DNA of 36,267 bases from a virus, in IMG/VR virus record IMGVR_UViG_3300017788_000079, positions 1 to 36,267 of that record; one strand, given 5' to 3'. Within the stretch, counting starts at the first letter, position 1, and each line of letters opens with the position of its first letter. Of the stretch, positions 16,001 through 24,489 are shown one piece after another. The translations under genes and the position numbers were made by a program. The notes beneath the pieces were generated by a model. That model did no database searches and was not told the origin of the DNA. It worked only from the letters and a program-made list of their open reading frames with translations.

Positions 16001-16008
16001 TATTTATA
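16001..16008 (-). promoter_or_regulatory. T4-type late promoter for gp18
   Basis: Perfect TATAAATA on the minus strand, about 16 bases upstream of the sheath ATG. It would start a transcript for sheath, tube and portal. Confidence 0.78.
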
Positions 16009-16025
16009 ATTTTTTAATTTTATTT

Positions 16026-17678
16026 TTAAGCAGGATACCAAATTACTCCATTTTCTTTAAATTCTCCATTTTCTCCTTCGTTTGGATTTAACATAAACAA
16101 AACATTGTCCTCTTCCGGATTTTTAACGTTTTCGTGGTTCAATTGAGCCGTTTCAATCAAATCAGCAAAATATTCTTGTCTGCAGAGCCATGCAAAAAAT
16201 ACTAAAGTCATGACCATGTCATCGTGATGTCCATCGTCTGCTTTAAAAGTATTTGATTTTGATATAAATGTCATCAATTCGTTGATTATTCGCTCATCAT
16301 TTAACAAGATTTTATCTTCTTCTATTAATCTTTTTAAAATAGTACAACCCAATTTTTTTGTTTGAGCGGTTGTTCTGAGACCCATTTCGCTTTTACCCGA
16401 AGCAAATCCCTGTGACAAAACTTGTCCTTTACGACCCATAATTCTTGTCATCAACAAATTTTCATAATTTAAATCATTGTAAAGAATATTTGAAATTTGC
16501 CCTCCAATATCATTTGTTTCTACTAAAACATAAGCATTGTTATATTGTTCTGCGACATTTTTGATTGATGTGGGGAATGCAAATGGACTTATTGTATTAT
16601 TTTTATATGTTGCAACAACTTTATATGGAGTTTCATTACCGCTTATTACCGTAAATGCGGAATAATCAGATGCCTGACCCCGGGAAACATCAGCCTGAAG
16701 AAAATAAATTTTATCTTTTTGCGGTTTTTCAAAAATTCTTAAGCCTTCTTTATCTTCTGAAATATACTCTTCTGATGCTAATACATTTAATTTAGTAGAA
16801 GAAATGAGAGTATTTGAAGACCCCAAGAAGCTACAACCATATTCTTGTTGAAATTGCTCTTCGCTTGTGTTTGCAATTTGTTCTCTTGCCCATGCGTCAT
16901 CTCTTCTCGGGCCACCCGGAGTTATTGGAACTTCCCTCCAAGAAACTTCCACGGGAATAAATTTGTTTTTTAATTTGTGTCCTTCAGGTCTATTTGCATC
17001 TACCCAAAGTTTATGAAAATGATTCATTCCATTTGGTGTTGACACAATTATGAGTTTTGTTGTTGTACCAGCAGAAATGGTTGGATATGTGGAGGAATAA
17101 AATTCCTCTGCTACGTGTGAAGGCAAGAACGCATATTCATCTAAAAGAAGTAAGTTAAACGAACCACCACGAATTGCGGAGGAAGATGTTGCATCACATA
17201 TAACTCTAGAGCCATTTTCTAATTTAAATGAAGTCTTATTCCATTCAATAACGCCTTGTTGCAAAAAATGAGGTAAATTTTCATACGCTAATTGTAATTT
17301 GGCAAATAATTCATCTTTAGCAGTTTTTAGTTTGTTTGCTAATATTGCACAACTTACTGATTGATTGAATGTGACATAATGTGTAATATATCCAATCACA
17401 GAAGTAGATTTACCAGACTGTCTAGGCCATTTAGAAATAACAAATCTGTTATTATGAATTGCATTTACAAATTTTTGTTGATAATCATACAACTCAAATG
17501 GCATTACGCCTTTGTCTAGAGTTTTTACTTTTACATATTTACTACAAAAATATACAGGATCTTTTGCACACTTAACATATTCTTTTAATTGTTCTTCTGT
17601 ATATTGTAGTTGTGTTCCCGGTAATTTTAATTTTGGGTTATTTCTATAGCCTTGAAAATTTTTATTATTTTGATTCAT
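16026..17678 (-). CDS. 17: Terminase large subunit gp17
   Basis: A 550-residue packaging motor. The ATPase domain has a Walker A-like WPRQSGKS (84-91) and a Walker B LLLLDE (176-181) followed by YAFLP. A coupling motif region reads IIVSTPNG. The C-terminal nuclease domain has FLQADVSRG and HHDDMVMT acidic clusters typical of gp17. It cuts concatemeric DNA and pumps it into the prohead through gp20 (family knowledge). Its start overlaps the end of gp16 by 14 bases. Confidence 0.97.
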   Translation of the reverse strand: MNQNNKNFQGYRNNPKLKLPGTQLQYTEEQLKEYVKCAKDPVYFCSKYVKVKTLDKGVMPFELYDYQQKFVNAIHNNRFVISKWPRQSGKSTSVIGYITHYVTFNQSVSCAILANKLKTAKDELFAKLQLAYENLPHFLQQGVIEWNKTSFKLENGSRVICDATSSSAIRGGSFNLLLLDEYAFLPSHVAEEFYSSTYPTISAGTTTKLIIVSTPNGMNHFHKLWVDANRPEGHKLKNKFIPVEVSWREVPITPGGPRRDDAWAREQIANTSEEQFQQEYGCSFLGSSNTLISSTKLNVLASEEYISEDKEGLRIFEKPQKDKIYFLQADVSRGQASDYSAFTVISGNETPYKVVATYKNNTISPFAFPTSIKNVAEQYNNAYVLVETNDIGGQISNILYNDLNYENLLMTRIMGRKGQVLSQGFASGKSEMGLRTTAQTKKLGCTILKRLIEEDKILLNDERIINELMTFISKSNTFKADDGHHDDMVMTLVFFAWLCRQEYFADLIETAQLNHENVKNPEEDNVLFMLNPNEGENGEFKENGVIWYPA

Positions 17679-18105
17679 CTTTCACAATCTCAGCATCTAT
17701 ACAATTCTCTTTTTCCGTGCTTCTTTCTTTATTTAACAAATTTTGCAAATCTTTGGTAGATCCCACAAACACAGCATTGTTAGTTTGTTTTACTTCTACT
17801 TTGCTTCCTGTTAAATCTTTTGCCTTTTTATGCACATCTAAAACATTATTATTTAAATCTGCCATTGTTTTTAAAAGAATTGCAACAACTTCAAAAGCTC
17901 TTGGACTATCGGATTCTGTTGCAACTTTTAAAGCACTTTCTAAAGCAACATTTCCATTTTGTACAAGATTTTTTAAATTTTCTTGAACATAATCATAATC
18001 TTTTTGAAAATTTGCAATATCATAGGTTCCACCATGATTTGATTTTGTTTTTTCAATTTCAGTTGGAACGTTAAAAAACGAAGCTAAATTTTTGTTTATA
18101 TTCAT
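17665..18105 (-). CDS. 16: Terminase small subunit gp16
   Basis: A 146-residue protein (T4 gp16 is 164). The central segment DYDYVQENLKNLVQNGNVAL followed by VATESDSPRAFEVVAILLK is the conserved core of T4-type small terminases. The C-terminal tail is charged. It regulates gp17 and recognises DNA (family knowledge). It overlaps gp17 by 14 bases and gp15 by one, matching the T4 order 15-16-17. Confidence 0.9.
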   Translation of the reverse strand: MNINKNLASFFNVPTEIEKTKSNHGGTYDIANFQKDYDYVQENLKNLVQNGNVALESALKVATESDSPRAFEVVAILLKTMADLNNNVLDVHKKAKDLTGSKVEVKQTNNAVFVGSTKDLQNLLNKERSTEKENCIDAEIVKDESK

Positions 18106-18776
18106 TAAAAATCTTCTACTATACCAATAACACCGGGTTCTTGAACAGAAGTGTAATTTTGTATTTTTCCATATATAAAACTCTTAGCAACAAAATTTAT
18201 AGATGAAATGTTTATTCTTCTATTTCCAAAATCGCCATCATATCTTTCAGTCATATTATTGCTTACCATTGTAATTGGTATATCAACTTCTTTTTGAACT
18301 TCATTCATGTTCATTCTTATAAAATGGTCTGGATTAAAATATGGAATAATTTGTTCAAAAATTTGCAAAGTATCATCTATATGTCTCGTATAGATGAATA
18401 AAGAAAAAGCAACATTTACTGGAACCTGTTCAAATATTTGTGAACCATTTGGAGAACATTCATTTCCTATAACAGGAGATGAAGATACAGGATTTATTTT
18501 ATTTCTTCTTCTAGAAGGATCTGAAGTTATAGTAGTTATTATATAACTCATTCTTGGTAGCTGATTTTCAATTCTTGTTCCAGTAGATATAGAAGAGGGT
18601 TCAAGAAGTCTTCTTATAAATTTTTCTTGCGGTGCATATGTAATTGGAACTCTTATAGTAAAGTTTCCTTCTGAACTTTCATCTGGATTGGTATGTTGAA
18701 CTTGCACATTACTAAAGAGCGTGCCAAAGCCAACTACCAATTTTCTTAAACTTTGATTATAAAAATATCCAAACAT
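18105..18776 (-). CDS. 15: Tail completion / sheath stabiliser gp15
   Basis: A 223-residue protein starting MFGYFYNQSLRKLV, almost the T4 gp15 start, followed by LFSNVQVQ, IRVPITYAPQEKFI, LPRMSYII and IYTRHIDDTLQIFEQIIPYF, the conserved motifs in order. It closes the upper end of the tail and joins it to the neck (known for T4). It is slightly shorter than T4 gp15. It lies between gp14 and gp16 as in T4. Confidence 0.95.
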   Translation of the reverse strand: MFGYFYNQSLRKLVVGFGTLFSNVQVQHTNPDESSEGNFTIRVPITYAPQEKFIRRLLEPSSISTGTRIENQLPRMSYIITTITSDPSRRRNKINPVSSSPVIGNECSPNGSQIFEQVPVNVAFSLFIYTRHIDDTLQIFEQIIPYFNPDHFIRMNMNEVQKEVDIPITMVSNNMTERYDGDFGNRRINISSINFVAKSFIYGKIQNYTSVQEPGVIGIVEDF

Positions 18777-18787
18777 TGTTAAAATAT

Positions 18788-21298
18788 TTATGTTTCTGGT
18801 GTTACTGGTTCATATGAAGGGGGTGTTGATATATTTCTTAATACCCATGCACCTCTTCCATTTTTTGCATCTGAAGTATCGATTACAAGTTCATATGGAA
18901 TATCTAAATCGTTATTTGTTCTTCTCAACACACCAACACCATTAGAATCAAAATATTGTGGACCCAAAGTAATTCTCCACAAATATTTTCCACTATTAAT
19001 TAAACGACCACCACTCATTACAAATTTTGTAACCGCTTCATGCATAACAATTCTATCTACAATAGAATTTACATCTCCTGTAGAATTTGAACATGGAATT
19101 GCTTTAGAATTATTGCTTATAGTTCTCCATTCATCTAAAGCGTTGTGTACTATTTGACCTCTAGAGTAACGATATTCTTCTTCAAAGTGAGATATATACA
19201 TACAACCATGTAATATGGTGTGATACATTATTTCATAAAAATATCTTGCACCATTATAAAAAGAAGAATAATAGCCTCTTGGTGAAACCCATGGATTGTG
19301 AACTTTCCAGTAATCTGGTTTTGTTCTAAACATGTGGCGAGTATATTTTACATCATCTATAAATTGTTTATGTGAAACTTGCTTAGCCCATAAAATAAAA
19401 TCACTGGTATCATTTGCATAACGAACTAAAGTACCACCACCAGAATATGCAGAACCATGTCCCTGCCATGTATATGTTTCATAATCATTTGTTGGATTTA
19501 AAACATAACCAGAAACCAATCCAAATGTATTGTAAATAATATTTCCATTATTTCCATATAATGCTTTGCCACCGCTTTGATTTGGATATTCTGGCTCCAA
19601 CATAATTAAATTGTTGGAATCTCTTGTAAAAAATGCTTCGGTTATTCCAATTGGAGTCATTGCATAATTTGAATAAGTTGATCCTGAAAAATATGTGACT
19701 CCAGCCAATGCACTCATAAATGATCTTGTAGCGTAATAGCCATAAACAAATTCACGCAATGCTCCCTGCCAAGCATTCACAATCAATTTTGAATCTAATA
19801 CTTGTGCAGAATTTCTGAGATCTCCGGGACCATAATAACTATATTGTTTTGTTCTACTAAAACCATACGATGGGAAATCACCATATGCTGTTATTCCAGC
19901 AGCAATAGAAAGAACTTCTTCTGCAGTCGCAGTTAACGAATATTGATTACTTAAAATTTTGTAATAATCTAAAAATGCTCCAGCAACAGATTTTCCAGTT
20001 TGTGGATTTACAAAATTATTAAATCTAGGATCTGCTATAATAGCAGCAAATCTTCTTGCATCTGGATAAATTGGAGCATAACTGTATGGCATTTTTGATG
20101 TTGGATTACCATTTGCATCAAATTTTGCTGGATTGTTACCAGACCACGGCCAATAACTATTGAAACCATTTAAAGTATAAACAGGATCTAAATTTTCTTT
20201 GTCATCACTAAAATAAGGAATTTGTATTTCTTCATCTCTAAGTTGTTCAAGAGCTGCTATTGTAAAATCTGTAACATCATTATATTGGTTGTCTGTCCAA
20301 ATGCTCAAATAAGCACAATTACCATATGTGTATCCATCAGAAGTTTTTGTATAGTAATCGTGTTTAACCGTAGTCCACGAAGACATTTCTTCCCAAATAA
20401 ATCTATTATTTCCTACTCTTCTGCTTTCTGGAATTGTTCTAGCTAAATTCACAGCATCAGATAATTTAAAATATTGTGCTGTAGTATCACCCGGCGATCT
20501 ATATCCATTGTTCACCGATGTATTCATAGGAATCATTGGAACTATAGAATATTGATTATATTGGGGTGTATTCCATTCTGGTATAGGTACAAATAATGCA
20601 GCAAAAACTTCATAATCTAATGAAGATGTGGGTGTTGGTAATGGGGTATCGCAATCTACATATGGATTATTGGAATCGAATAAGTATTCTTCACTTTCTT
20701 CCGAAAGATCATCATTATTGCCAGCTGTAGTTCCTAGTCCGTTGTTTAGTGGTATTATGGTAGAACCACTAAATCCATGTGTAGTGTTATAAACACTGTT
20801 AATATCACTATTAAGAGTTTTCATCTTCTCATAACTGTATGTGAATAGTTCTGCTGTTATAGAATATGAATATAGTTTTCCTAGTGGATAGAATGGATTT
20901 TCATGTTCTACAAAGTTTATTTCAAATAAAGATTTTGAAAGAGGAAAATATATTAAATCTCCTTCTCTTGGTCTTGTTATGCTTGATTTTTTTGTGGTAA
21001 CTTCTTCATAAAATCTTTTTCTAGAAAGTATTAAATTTACTCTGTCTTTTATTTCAATACCAAATTGTGTTACAATATCGGTTCCATCAAATCCTTTATA
21101 CGATTGCAAATACATTTCTACAGTATAAGAATCTTTAAATGATGTACCCGGGTCTTCTCCAAAAATTTTATCTATTGATAGATATTCTCTTGGAATATAG
21201 ATACAATCTAAACCCATAGTTTTTATAACCTCTATGGTTATACTTTCTACTAAGTTTTGTTCACCTTGATAATTTGAAAAATATGGGTTTGTGGCCAT
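18788..21298 (-). CDS. 14: Neck protein gp14 with a very large C-terminal extension
   Basis: An 836-residue protein. Residues 1 to about 160 match T4 gp14: YIPREYLSIDKIFGEDP, FGIEIKDRVNLILS, REGDLIYFPLSKSLFEINFVE and NPFYPLGKLY. T4 gp14 has only 256 residues. After an acidic linker (about 198-215) follow roughly 600 residues rich in Tyr, Trp and Gly with no family I recognise. They contain AYLSIW, NAWQGALREFVYGYYATRSF, PWVSPRGYYSSFYNGARYFYEIMYHT and FVMSGGRLINSG. The extension seems a globular added domain displayed at the neck, possibly enzymatic or binding. There is no stop or frameshift between the parts. Confidence 0.85.
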   Translation of the reverse strand: MATNPYFSNYQGEQNLVESITIEVIKTMGLDCIYIPREYLSIDKIFGEDPGTSFKDSYTVEMYLQSYKGFDGTDIVTQFGIEIKDRVNLILSRKRFYEEVTTKKSSITRPREGDLIYFPLSKSLFEINFVEHENPFYPLGKLYSYSITAELFTYSYEKMKTLNSDINSVYNTTHGFSGSTIIPLNNGLGTTAGNNDDLSEESEEYLFDSNNPYVDCDTPLPTPTSSLDYEVFAALFVPIPEWNTPQYNQYSIVPMIPMNTSVNNGYRSPGDTTAQYFKLSDAVNLARTIPESRRVGNNRFIWEEMSSWTTVKHDYYTKTSDGYTYGNCAYLSIWTDNQYNDVTDFTIAALEQLRDEEIQIPYFSDDKENLDPVYTLNGFNSYWPWSGNNPAKFDANGNPTSKMPYSYAPIYPDARRFAAIIADPRFNNFVNPQTGKSVAGAFLDYYKILSNQYSLTATAEEVLSIAAGITAYGDFPSYGFSRTKQYSYYGPGDLRNSAQVLDSKLIVNAWQGALREFVYGYYATRSFMSALAGVTYFSGSTYSNYAMTPIGITEAFFTRDSNNLIMLEPEYPNQSGGKALYGNNGNIIYNTFGLVSGYVLNPTNDYETYTWQGHGSAYSGGGTLVRYANDTSDFILWAKQVSHKQFIDDVKYTRHMFRTKPDYWKVHNPWVSPRGYYSSFYNGARYFYEIMYHTILHGCMYISHFEEEYRYSRGQIVHNALDEWRTISNNSKAIPCSNSTGDVNSIVDRIVMHEAVTKFVMSGGRLINSGKYLWRITLGPQYFDSNGVGVLRRTNNDLDIPYELVIDTSDAKNGRGAWVLRNISTPPSYEPVTPET

Positions 21299-21299
21299 G

Positions 21300-22127
21300 T
21301 TAACCTATGAGTGGATCTGGTGGCAGTTCTTGTGTCTTTAGAAGTGACAATTCTATTTGATTTAACTCAGTTAGAGCCTCATTCATCAATGCTGCGGCAT
21401 TTAATTGAGCCCCACCGGGTAATGGAACACCAGCAAATTTCATTAAATTTTGGGCCCATTGTTTCTTTAAAAGAGCAACATAGTATTTTGTAAATACACG
21501 ATCAGACCAAACTTTTTGAAATTGATCTGGGTTTATTTGTACATATGCTTCTACTAACAAATAACTTCCGGGGACCATTTTAGATTGTTCTAAATCAAGA
21601 AATAGTCTTTCTGTTGTTCTAGCAAAAGTAAACGATGCTGGATAATTGAATACATCGTTTATTAATTTTAGATAACTCATTGATTCCATGTAACTGGCCA
21701 TCGGGCCGGTATGAAGACCACCCTGATTAAAATAAAGACCAAAGAAATCGAATAAAGTTAATTGATATCTCAAATCAAACATATAATCACCAGAAATATC
21801 AGATGGACGATAAACTTTGGTAATGGTTCTTATATCATTTGCTATAGGCCAAGATCCAGTGCTTCCGTCAGAAAAAGTTATACCTTTTGCACCAACCGCC
21901 TCACCAAAGGTAGATGTATCAAAATATTTTTGATTTATGTCTTGCTGTGTAACTTGATATAAAAATAAAGCCCGTTGATTAAAATCAAAATGTCTTTCAT
22001 ACATATATTCAAGAGCTTCATCTAGACGATCCTCTGCCTGTTGAACATCGACATTGACCTGTATAACAGGTGCTCCCAAACTTCTGAAACAATAATCAAT
22101 AAAATCTTGTCTATTTGTTACTGGCAT
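21300..22127 (-). CDS. 13: Neck protein gp13
   Basis: A 275-residue protein (T4 gp13 is 309). FIDYCFRSLGAPVIQVNVD and EDRLDEALEYMYERHFD are standard gp13 openings, followed by ISGDYMFDLRYQLTLFDFF and a C-terminal YYVALLKKQWAQNLMKFAGVPLPGG motif. It forms the neck ring with gp14 after DNA packaging (known for T4). It is the first gene of the long minus-strand virion block. The best Shine-Dalgarno (AAAGGAG) lies about 40 bases upstream, with a hairpin between it and the ATG. Confidence 0.95.
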   Translation of the reverse strand: MPVTNRQDFIDYCFRSLGAPVIQVNVDVQQAEDRLDEALEYMYERHFDFNQRALFLYQVTQQDINQKYFDTSTFGEAVGAKGITFSDGSTGSWPIANDIRTITKVYRPSDISGDYMFDLRYQLTLFDFFGLYFNQGGLHTGPMASYMESMSYLKLINDVFNYPASFTFARTTERLFLDLEQSKMVPGSYLLVEAYVQINPDQFQKVWSDRVFTKYYVALLKKQWAQNLMKFAGVPLPGGAQLNAAALMNEALTELNQIELSLLKTQELPPDPLIG

Positions 22128-22135
22128 GTTTCAAA

Positions 22136-22162
22136 TTCGGTAAATTTCTTTTTTCTACCGAA
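22136..22162 (-). promoter_or_regulatory. Hairpin between distant Shine-Dalgarno and gp13 start
   Basis: On the minus strand TTCGGTA and TACCGAA can pair around a 13-base loop. It lies between GGAG (22170-22167) and the ATG (22127). Folding would bring them to within about 12 bases, like the split ribosome sites reported for T4 genes 25 and 38. Confidence 0.45.
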
Positions 22163-22231
22163 ATTTCTCCTTTGGTGTCGATTTATAAAATTATTTATGA
22201 TATAATAAAAATTACTCTGATAAATACTTTT

Positions 22232-22435
22232 ATGATGAAAAACAATAAATCATTAGAAGAAACCATAAAGGAATTGCATAAAAAGTATAAAAATACTATA
22301 TCACCTTTAAGCGAAGAATACGCAAAAGGCAACAAAAATGTAAATTTTGTACCACAGCAAAAAACAGCAAATTTAGATCAGAGAAATGCTCTTTTGAATA
22401 ATTTTAATCCACCAAAAAATTCAAAGTTTTTTTAA
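22232..22435 (+). CDS. Small hypothetical protein
   Basis: A frame is open further upstream, but I start it at the first ATG of the pair at 22232/22235, giving about 67 residues (MMKNNKSLEETIKELHKKYK...). Starting earlier would add a hydrophobic stretch that overlaps the 5' end of gp13 on the other strand. It is Lys/Asn-rich with a helical first half and a polar tail ending NPPKNSKFF. A late-like box GATAAATA (22219-22226) sits immediately upstream. No family recognised. It is followed directly by two more small genes, apparently one operon. Confidence 0.65.
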   Translation: MMKNNKSLEETIKELHKKYKNTISPLSEEYAKGNKNVNFVPQQKTANLDQRNALLNNFNPPKNSKFF

Positions 22436-22654
22436 ATGGAAATAGAATCATCTGGCAACGAAACAATAATATATTTTTATTCAAAAAGTCAAGAACAGGC
22501 TTTATTGGATAAAATTATAGAATTAAAAAAATATCCATTTCAAAAAATAACTTTAATCTGTGAATTATTTTGTTTTTATGATCTTCAATCTAAAATTGAA
22601 AATTTAATAAAACAATTTTATGTTCAAAAAGATAAAGCATTAATAGAATTATAA
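22436..22654 (+). CDS. Small hypothetical protein
   Basis: A 72-residue protein starting immediately after the previous stop, with its own stop overlapping the next ATG by one base. Alternating strand-like (TIIYFYS) and helix-like (ALLDKIIELKK, LQSKIENLIKQF) segments suggest a small alpha/beta domain. No family recognised. Confidence 0.68.
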   Translation: MEIESSGNETIIYFYSKSQEQALLDKIIELKKYPFQKITLICELFCFYDLQSKIENLIKQFYVQKDKALIEL

Positions 22655-23229
22655 TGGAGAACGAAAATCAAAATAATGATATTCTGCAGTCATTTTTAAA
22701 TAGTGACTTAAATGATAATTCATATTTTGAAGGTAAACCAAAAGAAGATTATTTCTCTTCCGATTATAGAATTCAAAAATATAAAAATTTGACACAAAAT
22801 GATAAATATTTTATTGAATACCTAAAATCTACTTATGGATCAGAAGAAAACTTTTTTCACTTTAATCCGTCTTTATTACATACAAAAACGTATGATCCAT
22901 CTCACGATTTTTTGGCTGAAGTATCTATAGTAGCTAAAGATATAAATTATAAAGCAGGATTTATTTCTACTACAGAATTAATATTAGAAAATCTTTCAGG
23001 GGTTACAACAATCGAATATTTTAAAGTAAGTGGTTTATCTGCAAAAATTGTTGGAACATTAAGTCAAAATTTGATTCCATCTTCACAAGCAAAAACAAGA
23101 CAAAGTGCTTTTGGTTATTTAAACTCAAATAGAGTTTTAATTTGGGATATGCAGAAACAAGGTTGGTCATCTTTTTATATGAATAGATTAATTAGATTTA
23201 TTAGAGATGACACATCTGATGTTGAATAA
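22654..23229 (+). CDS. Hypothetical phage protein
   Basis: A 191-residue protein. The N-terminal 60 residues are acidic and probably disordered. The C-terminal 100 form an ordered-looking domain (FLAEVSIVAKDINYKAGFIS, LSGVTTIEYFKVSG, AFGYLNSNRVLIWDMQKQGW, FYMNRLIRFIRDD). I do not recognise the family. It is coupled to the two preceding small genes by start/stop overlap. Between the virion block and metabolic genes, its role cannot be judged. Confidence 0.75.
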   Translation: MENENQNNDILQSFLNSDLNDNSYFEGKPKEDYFSSDYRIQKYKNLTQNDKYFIEYLKSTYGSEENFFHFNPSLLHTKTYDPSHDFLAEVSIVAKDINYKAGFISTTELILENLSGVTTIEYFKVSGLSAKIVGTLSQNLIPSSQAKTRQSAFGYLNSNRVLIWDMQKQGWSSFYMNRLIRFIRDDTSDVE

Positions 23230-23238
23230 ATAATTTAA

Positions 23239-23415
23239 ATGAACAACGAAGAAAATAAAAAGATGGATCATCTTTACGCACTTCTTTTTAGAGAGTCCAA
23301 ATTAGTTCTCTCTAATTATGAGAATTATCTTCGTGATAAACTGACTTCAAAGCAATTGGCAGAAAAAATGACAAGTCTTCGTGAAGTCATCAAAAAGATA
23401 GAAGACTTAAAATAA
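23239..23415 (+). CDS. Small hypothetical coiled protein (58 residues)
   Basis: An ATG at 23239 opens a 58-residue frame ending TAA at 23415. The protein begins MNNEENKKMDHLYALLF and ends REVIKKIEDLK, entirely helical and charged with a short heptad pattern. It lies ten bases after the previous stop and just before the GMP reductase promoter. No family recognised. Confidence 0.6.
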   Translation: MNNEENKKMDHLYALLFRESKLVLSNYENYLRDKLTSKQLAEKMTSLREVIKKIEDLK

Positions 23416-23418
23416 TTG

Positions 23419-23446
23419 TTGACCTTCTTTAATTTTGTGTTATCAT
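23419..23446 (+). promoter_or_regulatory. Sigma70-like promoter before the GMP reductase gene
   Basis: TTGACC (23419-23424), a 16-bp spacer and TATCAT (23441-23446). The start site would fall within a few bases of the ATG at 23455, so the transcript would be nearly leaderless. No Shine-Dalgarno is visible. Confidence 0.5.
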
Positions 23447-23454
23447 AATTCGCC

Positions 23455-24489
23455 ATGATTTTAAATTACGAATCAAAACTTGATTATTCTGATGTTCTCA
23501 TTGTTCCTCAAGTGGGAAATGTAAAATCCAGAAAAGAAGTAAGTCTTGAAGTAACCAAGACATTTAAGAATGGCAAAACGTGGACAGGTGTGCCTGTTAT
23601 GGCTGCTAATATGTCAACCGTTGGCACCCATAAAATGGCAGAAGTTCTTTCTGAATATAAAATGGTTACATGCTTACGCAAAGGTGGAAATTATTATTCA
23701 TCTTTTGTAAATGCAAATCCAGAAAAAGAACAATACGTTTCATTAACTCTCGGTCTTGATTCCGAGAGCAAATTGTTTGTTGACACTTCTGATATTTTTG
23801 ATCCAACATTCATCTGTTTGGATGTTGCGAATGGTTACATGACGGAGTTTCATAATTTTACAAGAAAGGTTAGAGAAAAATGGCCAACTTCAATTTTGAT
23901 TGCAGGGAATGTCGTGACCCCAGAGGGGGTAGAGGCATTGTCACTGGCTGGCGCAGATCTCATAAAGGTGGGGATCGGATCGGGGTCGATGTGTCTGACC
24001 CGGCGAGTGGCAGGAGTGGGTTACCCTCAACTTTCGGCAGTTATAGAGTGTGCAGCAATAGCCGAAGCGTTAGGTATTGGGATCGTTGCTGACGGTGGTA
24101 TTGTACACCCCGGTGATTTTGCCAAATCTTTTGTTGCTGGTGCAGCATTCGTGATGGCGGGTGGTGTGTTTGCAGGACATGATGAGTGTGGTGGAGAGAT
24201 TCGCCACGGCGATCACGGAGAACTTCGAATGCTTCATTATGGTATGAGTAGCAAGACAGCAAATGAAAAATATAATGGTGGTCTTTCTACCTACCGAGCA
24301 TCTGAAGGAAGAACTGTTGAAGTTCCTTATCGTGGTTCTGTAAACAACGCTGTGCAAGAAATTTTTGGTGGAATTCGTTCTGCGTGTTCATATGTTGGCG
24401 CTTTTAACTTGCCTGAACTCTATTCCAGTGGTAAACTGATTAAAGTCAATCGTACTATTAACAACATTTTTGAAAGTCACGAAGTATGA
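23455..24489 (+). CDS. guaC: GMP reductase (GuaC-like)
   Basis: A 344-residue TIM-barrel enzyme of the IMPDH/GMPR family without CBS domains, the usual GMP reductase length. PVMAANMSTVGT (47-58) and the active-site loop GSGSMCLTRR with Cys180 are present. GVGYPQLSAV follows, then FVMAGGVFAGHDECGGE, HYGMSSKTA, TYRASEGRTVEVPYRG and GGIRSACSYVGA. The R-A-S-E-G-K/R-T-V-E-V-P motif favours GMP reductase over IMP dehydrogenase. It would convert GMP to IMP with NADPH, releasing ammonia, and so feed adenine nucleotide supply (family knowledge). Bases about 23,900-24,060 are distinctly GC-rich. It overlaps the next gene as ATGA. Confidence 0.93.
   Translation: MILNYESKLDYSDVLIVPQVGNVKSRKEVSLEVTKTFKNGKTWTGVPVMAANMSTVGTHKMAEVLSEYKMVTCLRKGGNYYSSFVNANPEKEQYVSLTLGLDSESKLFVDTSDIFDPTFICLDVANGYMTEFHNFTRKVREKWPTSILIAGNVVTPEGVEALSLAGADLIKVGIGSGSMCLTRRVAGVGYPQLSAVIECAAIAEALGIGIVADGGIVHPGDFAKSFVAGAAFVMAGGVFAGHDECGGEIRHGDHGELRMLHYGMSSKTANEKYNGGLSTYRASEGRTVEVPYRGSVNNAVQEIFGGIRSACSYVGAFNLPELYSSGKLIKVNRTINNIFESHEV

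Noticed and set aside
22115-22231. Upstream 39-codon extension of the small gene at 22232
   Set aside because: Would overlap the gp13 start and leader on the other strand; the ATG pair at 22232/22235 is simpler.
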